Shown: positions 60,931 to 64,000 of the stretch, piece after piece
Layout: each line of letters begins with the position of its first letter
Position numbering within the stretch: position 1 is the first letter of the stretch
Assembly: GCA_045542735.1 (NCBI GenBank)
Contig: JAZQLQ010000008.1
Location: forward strand, 124,001 to 188,000
Origin: UBA2882 sp045542735
GTDB taxonomy: Bacteria; Bacillota; Clostridia; Lachnospirales; Lachnospiraceae
Direction: 5' to 3'
DNA length: 64,000 nt
Notes under the pieces: model-generated
Told to the model about the DNA's origin: nothing
What the model saw: the letters and a program-made list of their open reading frames with translations, nothing else
Database searches by the model: none
Translations under genes and position numbers: made by a program

Positions 60931-61077
60931 TTAATCATACATGGAATAACCGTATTTGATTTTTCTACCGATCTTCCAAATAAAAATCACAGGAATTGAA
61001 ACCAACAGGTATAAAGATGACGCCCCACCTGCGACTCCCATGATAGCAACTAATATCCAGGTAACAATATCCGGCAT
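60931..61077 (-). CDS. 48-residue membrane protein before the KdpDE-like pair
   Basis: The frame begins MPDIVTWILVAIMGVAGGAS, has a membrane helix of about 27 residues (7-34), and ends with a basic stretch KIGRKIKYGYSMYD. GGAGG lies nine bases before the ATG. It is the first gene downstream of a row of TTAAC repeats and lies upstream of the kinase and regulator genes. A small single-helix protein in this place could be a regulatory subunit of the kinase or of a transporter, by analogy with KdpF, but there is no direct proof. Confidence 0.75.
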   Translation of the reverse strand: MPDIVTWILVAIMGVAGGASSLYLLVSIPVIFIWKIGRKIKYGYSMYD

Positions 61078-61155
61078 TTTTCATATCCTCCATTTTTTTA
61101 GACTGAAAAAATGGTAGCATATCTTCCCCGCCGTTTCTATAAATCCAAGCGCTTC

Positions 61156-61203
61156 TTAACCTGTCATTAACCACTCTTTTACTTTTCTTAACACATCTTT
61201 AAC
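61156..61203. promoter_or_regulatory. Array of TTAAC repeats upstream of the 48-residue gene
   Basis: TTAAC occurs on the plus strand at 61156, 61167, 61188 and 61199, with TTTAC at 61178. Spacings are 11, 11, 10 and 11 bp, so all face the same side of the helix. The pattern suits tandem binding of OmpR/KdpE-family dimers. It lies just upstream of a -10-like TATGCT (61116-61121) without a good -35. Confidence 0.55.
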
Positions 61204-61217
61204 AAGGCACCACACAT

Positions 61218-62282
61218 TTAAGCATTAAATTTAATAACCCATTGCTGCAATTCATCTTTATCTTCAAAAAACGCATCAAAAATATCGGTTTCGAACCCTT
61301 CGCCACGGTCTTTTACCATAATCGCATATGCCTCATCGGTGGACATTCCATCCTTATACTGACGTTTGGACACCAGGGCATCAAACACATCGGCAACTGC
61401 CAATATTCTGGCGGACAAAGGAATCTCTGCCCCCTTTAATCCTTCAGGATATCCGCCTCCATTCCATTTTTCATGGTGGTAGGATGCCATATCAGACGCC
61501 ACCTGTAAGAAGTCCTGTTCTTCCAGCGTAGACATATTATCACGGATTAGCTTACCGCCGGCCTCTGCATGCTTCTTAATCATATCATATTCTTCACCCG
61601 TTAATTTTCCCGGCTTTTGCAACACAAAATCCGGAACGGTTATCTTACCAATATCATGAAGAGGTGCTGCTTTTTTCATCAAATCAATCATCTGCTGTGT
61701 CAATTCTTCTTTGTACAGACCCTTTTTCAACATTTTATCAATCAAAAACTCCACATATATACTGGTTCTTTTAACATGTTCACCGGTTGTACCGTCTCGA
61801 CTTTCAATCAGATTCGCCATTGTAATAATGATGTCACTTTGCAGTTGTGTAATACGTTGTAACTGCATGGCTACCATAAGTTCTAAGTCTTTACGGTAAT
61901 CCTCCAACTCCAATGTGCGTCGGATACGTTGCTTCATAATAGCAGGAATAAACGGTTTACCAATATAATCCGCCGCACCCATTTCAAAACATGCCTCTTC
62001 CGTCTTTTCACTACGGTCAGCTGTTAGGAATATTACGGGAATCCTGCACCACTTCTCGCTTTGCTTCAACTGCTCCATCACTTGAAAGCCATCCATACCG
62101 GGCATCTGAATATCCAAAAGAATCATATCCGGTTCATTCTTTTCCAAATATTTAAAAGCCATTTCACCGGAAGGAACAGCTGCCACACGATATTCATCCA
62201 CCAACAATTTCTGGGCAATCATCAGGTTTGCTTTATCATCGTCCACAACCAATATGATTTTCTTTCCGTTTTCTTCTCTCAT
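61218..62282 (-). CDS. Response regulator with HD-GYP domain
   Basis: This 354-residue protein has a receiver domain (phospho-acceptor Asp in MILLDIQMPGMDG, Lys in YIGKPF) and an HD-GYP domain (about 150-350). The HD is in APLHDIGKITVPDFVLQKP and the GYP is in HHEKWNGGGYPEGLKG. HD-GYP enzymes hydrolyse cyclic-di-GMP. GGAG lies upstream of the ATG. It follows the hybrid kinase gene by 19 bases, so it is probably the output of that kinase. Confidence 0.93.
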   Translation of the reverse strand: MREENGKKIILVVDDDKANLMIAQKLLVDEYRVAAVPSGEMAFKYLEKNEPDMILLDIQMPGMDGFQVMEQLKQSEKWCRIPVIFLTADRSEKTEEACFEMGAADYIGKPFIPAIMKQRIRRTLELEDYRKDLELMVAMQLQRITQLQSDIIITMANLIESRDGTTGEHVKRTSIYVEFLIDKMLKKGLYKEELTQQMIDLMKKAAPLHDIGKITVPDFVLQKPGKLTGEEYDMIKKHAEAGGKLIRDNMSTLEEQDFLQVASDMASYHHEKWNGGGYPEGLKGAEIPLSARILAVADVFDALVSKRQYKDGMSTDEAYAIMVKDRGEGFETDIFDAFFEDKDELQQWVIKFNA

Positions 62283-62301
62283 TCTTCACTCCATTGTATA
62301 T

Positions 62302-64000
62302 TTACATTAATTTAAGCAATGCTTCTTCTGCACTCTCATAATCATAATCTTCTATATATTTTTTGATTTGTTCCAATGCTTTAATATCTGCAGTCCGGTT
62401 TTTCAGTCCGGCAATGCACGCAGCTGCTTCGCTCATCTCATAGGAACGGATATATCCGAGCAACTGTTCATATGCCACCCAACATTCCTCAGGTGATAAA
62501 ACATCCTCCGATACAACCGATTCATCCCCTGCATTGTATGTACAAACAATTCTCTGTGCTTCCTTCAATACATCCTCATACAATCGCTGCAATTCATCAT
62601 TTTCTGCCTCAGATATGGTAACCGACTCACTCTTTGCTGCCAACTCCAATTTCTTTGCTGTTTCTGACAATTGCTTTGCTCCGATACCCAAAGAAGTACT
62701 TTTCAATGCATGCACTAAAATACCATAATTTTTCCAATCGCCTTCTGCATAATACTGTGGCATTTTTACACGATATTTTTCTTCCTGTCCTACATAGGTC
62801 TGCAAGATATCGCAATACATTTCCATATCGCCGCCGCAATATGTCAGACCAACACTTTGGTTGATGATTGCATCTGTATCATCCGATTCGGAAGCCGGTT
62901 CTATACTTAAAACAACATCTTCTCTCACAGCATCAAAGCAATCCTGTAACAACGTGACCTTTTCCTCCGAAAGATTCTCCCGAATCACCTTCTCCAACTT
63001 GGATGCATCCACAGGCTTGGACAGATAATCATCAAAACCTTCTTTTAAATATGCTTCCCTGCTGCCTGCAAGAGCATTGGCTGTCAGGACAATTACTTTT
63101 GTATCCCGGTTGGGATTGTCCACTTCCGCTTTGAGCATATGCAAGGTCTCAATACCATCCGGATCAGGCATCATGTGATCCATTAAAATCATATCATATC
63201 TTGTTTCCCTGCACAGCGCAAGGCCTTCCGGTCCACCCATAGCCATATCCAATTGAATGGATGTATTCTTCAATAATCCTTTGATAACAGCCAGATTCAT
63301 CTCATTGTCATCTACAACCAAAATCCGGGCATCCGGTGCCATAAAAGTGGTTTTATGTATGCTTACCGTCTTTGCTTTCTTTTCATATTCGTCCTTCAAA
63401 GCGCCAAGCATTTCTTTATTGGACACAATCTGCGGCAGACGTACCGAGAACTCCGAGCCTTCTCCATATACACTCTCTACTTCAATATCTCCCTGCATCA
63501 ATTCCACCAGGGATTTGGTAATACTAAGTCCCAATCCGGTTCCTTCAATGGTCCGGTTTTTATCTTCTTCAAAGCGAGTAAAACTATCAAATAATTTACC
63601 GATATCCTCTTTTTTAATTCCAATTCCGGTATCTTTAACTGAGACAATTAGTGAAAACGATTCTTTTTCACTCCATTCGCCTTTGACAGTCAAAGTAACC
63701 GAGCCTTCTTTGGTATATTTAATAGCATTACTCAACAAGTTGATAATCACCTGACGAATGCGGAATTCATCCCCGCACAGCGCACAAGGAAGGGTCTCGT
63801 CAATATCGGTGATAATCGCCAGTTTCTTCTTGGCCGCTCTGGCTTTTGCACCCTGTACAATGTCTCTTAACAGTGTATCCACCTGATATACTTCTTCATG
63901 GATTTCCACCTCGCCGGTTTCAATCCTGGAGAAATCCAACACATCATTGATTAATGTCAACAGCATATTTCCGGAATTGTGGATATTTGCGGCATATTCC
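62302..64000 (-). CDS. Hybrid histidine kinase with receiver and Hpt domains, 5' end outside window
   Basis: The frame is open to the right edge, so the N-terminal sensor is not seen. Visible are the end of the HisKA domain (NIHNSGNMLLTLINDVLDFS), the ATPase with N-box VIINLLSNAIKYTKEG and GTGLGLSITKSLVEL, one receiver (Asp in MILMDHMMPDPDG, Lys in YLSKPVD) and a C-terminal Hpt domain (phospho-His in LVHALKSTSLGIGA). This is a full phosphorelay protein. The HD-GYP response regulator that follows is its likely last step. The coding region has 566 codons in view. Confidence 0.92.
   Translation of the reverse strand, partial: EYAANIHNSGNMLLTLINDVLDFSRIETGEVEIHEEVYQVDTLLRDIVQGAKARAAKKKLAIITDIDETLPCALCGDEFRIRQVIINLLSNAIKYTKEGSVTLTVKGEWSEKESFSLIVSVKDTGIGIKKEDIGKLFDSFTRFEEDKNRTIEGTGLGLSITKSLVELMQGDIEVESVYGEGSEFSVRLPQIVSNKEMLGALKDEYEKKAKTVSIHKTTFMAPDARILVVDDNEMNLAVIKGLLKNTSIQLDMAMGGPEGLALCRETRYDMILMDHMMPDPDGIETLHMLKAEVDNPNRDTKVIVLTANALAGSREAYLKEGFDDYLSKPVDASKLEKVIRENLSEEKVTLLQDCFDAVREDVVLSIEPASESDDTDAIINQSVGLTYCGGDMEMYCDILQTYVGQEEKYRVKMPQYYAEGDWKNYGILVHALKSTSLGIGAKQLSETAKKLELAAKSESVTISEAENDELQRLYEDVLKEAQRIVCTYNAGDESVVSEDVLSPEECWVAYEQLLGYIRSYEMSEAAACIAGLKNRTADIKALEQIKKYIEDYDYESAEEALLKLM

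Noticed and set aside
1..64000. Mobile element, prophage or genomic island
   Set aside because: No transposase, integrase, phage structural gene or flanking direct repeats next to the tRNA genes were seen; base composition looks uniform by eye.

Overview
The window comes from a low-GC Gram-positive anaerobe of the class Clostridia, most likely a member of the Lachnospiraceae. The reasons are the AT-rich sequence with a sigma-H gene in a cysE-cysS-mrnC-rlmB neighbourhood, a T-box leader, purE-purM-purN-purD order, MecA- and ClpC-type proteolysis genes, strong AGGAGG ribosome binding sites and tRNA genes without an encoded CCA. Almost everything lies on the minus strand. The plus-strand exceptions are ispF with a GNAT gene (13.4-14.9 kb) and a MoxR-DUF58-transglutaminase operon (21.1-25.7 kb). 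I saw no insertion sequence, prophage, CRISPR array or integrase. This reads as ordinary chromosome.

Layout in plus coordinates. 0-2 kb: end of a membrane-protein gene and a degenerate hybrid kinase. 2-6.9 kb: tRNA-Thr, a coiled-coil protein, sigH, rlmB, mrnC, cysS and cysE, the last behind a cysteine-type T-box. 6.9-13.2 kb: ABC-F ATPase, DUF4349 lipoprotein, a GGDEF-EAL protein whose leader holds a long inverted repeat, a membrane-anchored protein, tRNA-Met and tRNA-Val. 13.4-21 kb: ispF, GNAT, greA, a mecA-like adaptor, argS, queH and a membrane-bound GGDEF-EAL protein. 21-31.3 kb: MoxR operon, a TetR regulator with a Glu-rich repeat protein, a VanZ-like protein, htpG, a PpiC-type lipoprotein and tRNA-Trp. 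31.3-39 kb: a possible structured RNA, radA, a small conserved protein, clpC, an anchored cadherin-like-sandwich protein and a WG-repeat lipoprotein. 39-48 kb: pur genes, an M29 aminopeptidase, pyrE, pyrF and a TPR lipoprotein. 48-54 kb: XRE and LytTR regulators, a cytidylate-kinase-like protein, a polar amino-acid ABC transporter and argJ. 54-64 kb: trmO, a short CarD-like protein, MATE, a TrkA-C antiporter, a Ca2+/Na+-type exchanger, a KdpDE-like two-component system, an HD-GYP response regulator and a truncated hybrid kinase.

Three themes connect the genes. The first is cyclic-di-GMP turnover: two EAL proteins and one HD-GYP regulator are present, but no GGDEF domain with an intact signature motif. 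The second is envelope and protein quality control (htpG, clpC, mecA, the PpiC lipoprotein, anchored extracytoplasmic proteins). The third is an ion-homeostasis block at 56-61 kb. There, 11-bp-spaced TTAAC repeats of the kind bound by OmpR/KdpE-family regulators occur both upstream of the exchanger gene and upstream of a 48-codon membrane-protein gene that precedes the KdpDE-like pair. Two small membrane-protein genes (45247-45399 and 60931-61077), both below usual ORF cut-offs, are supported by good ribosome binding sites.
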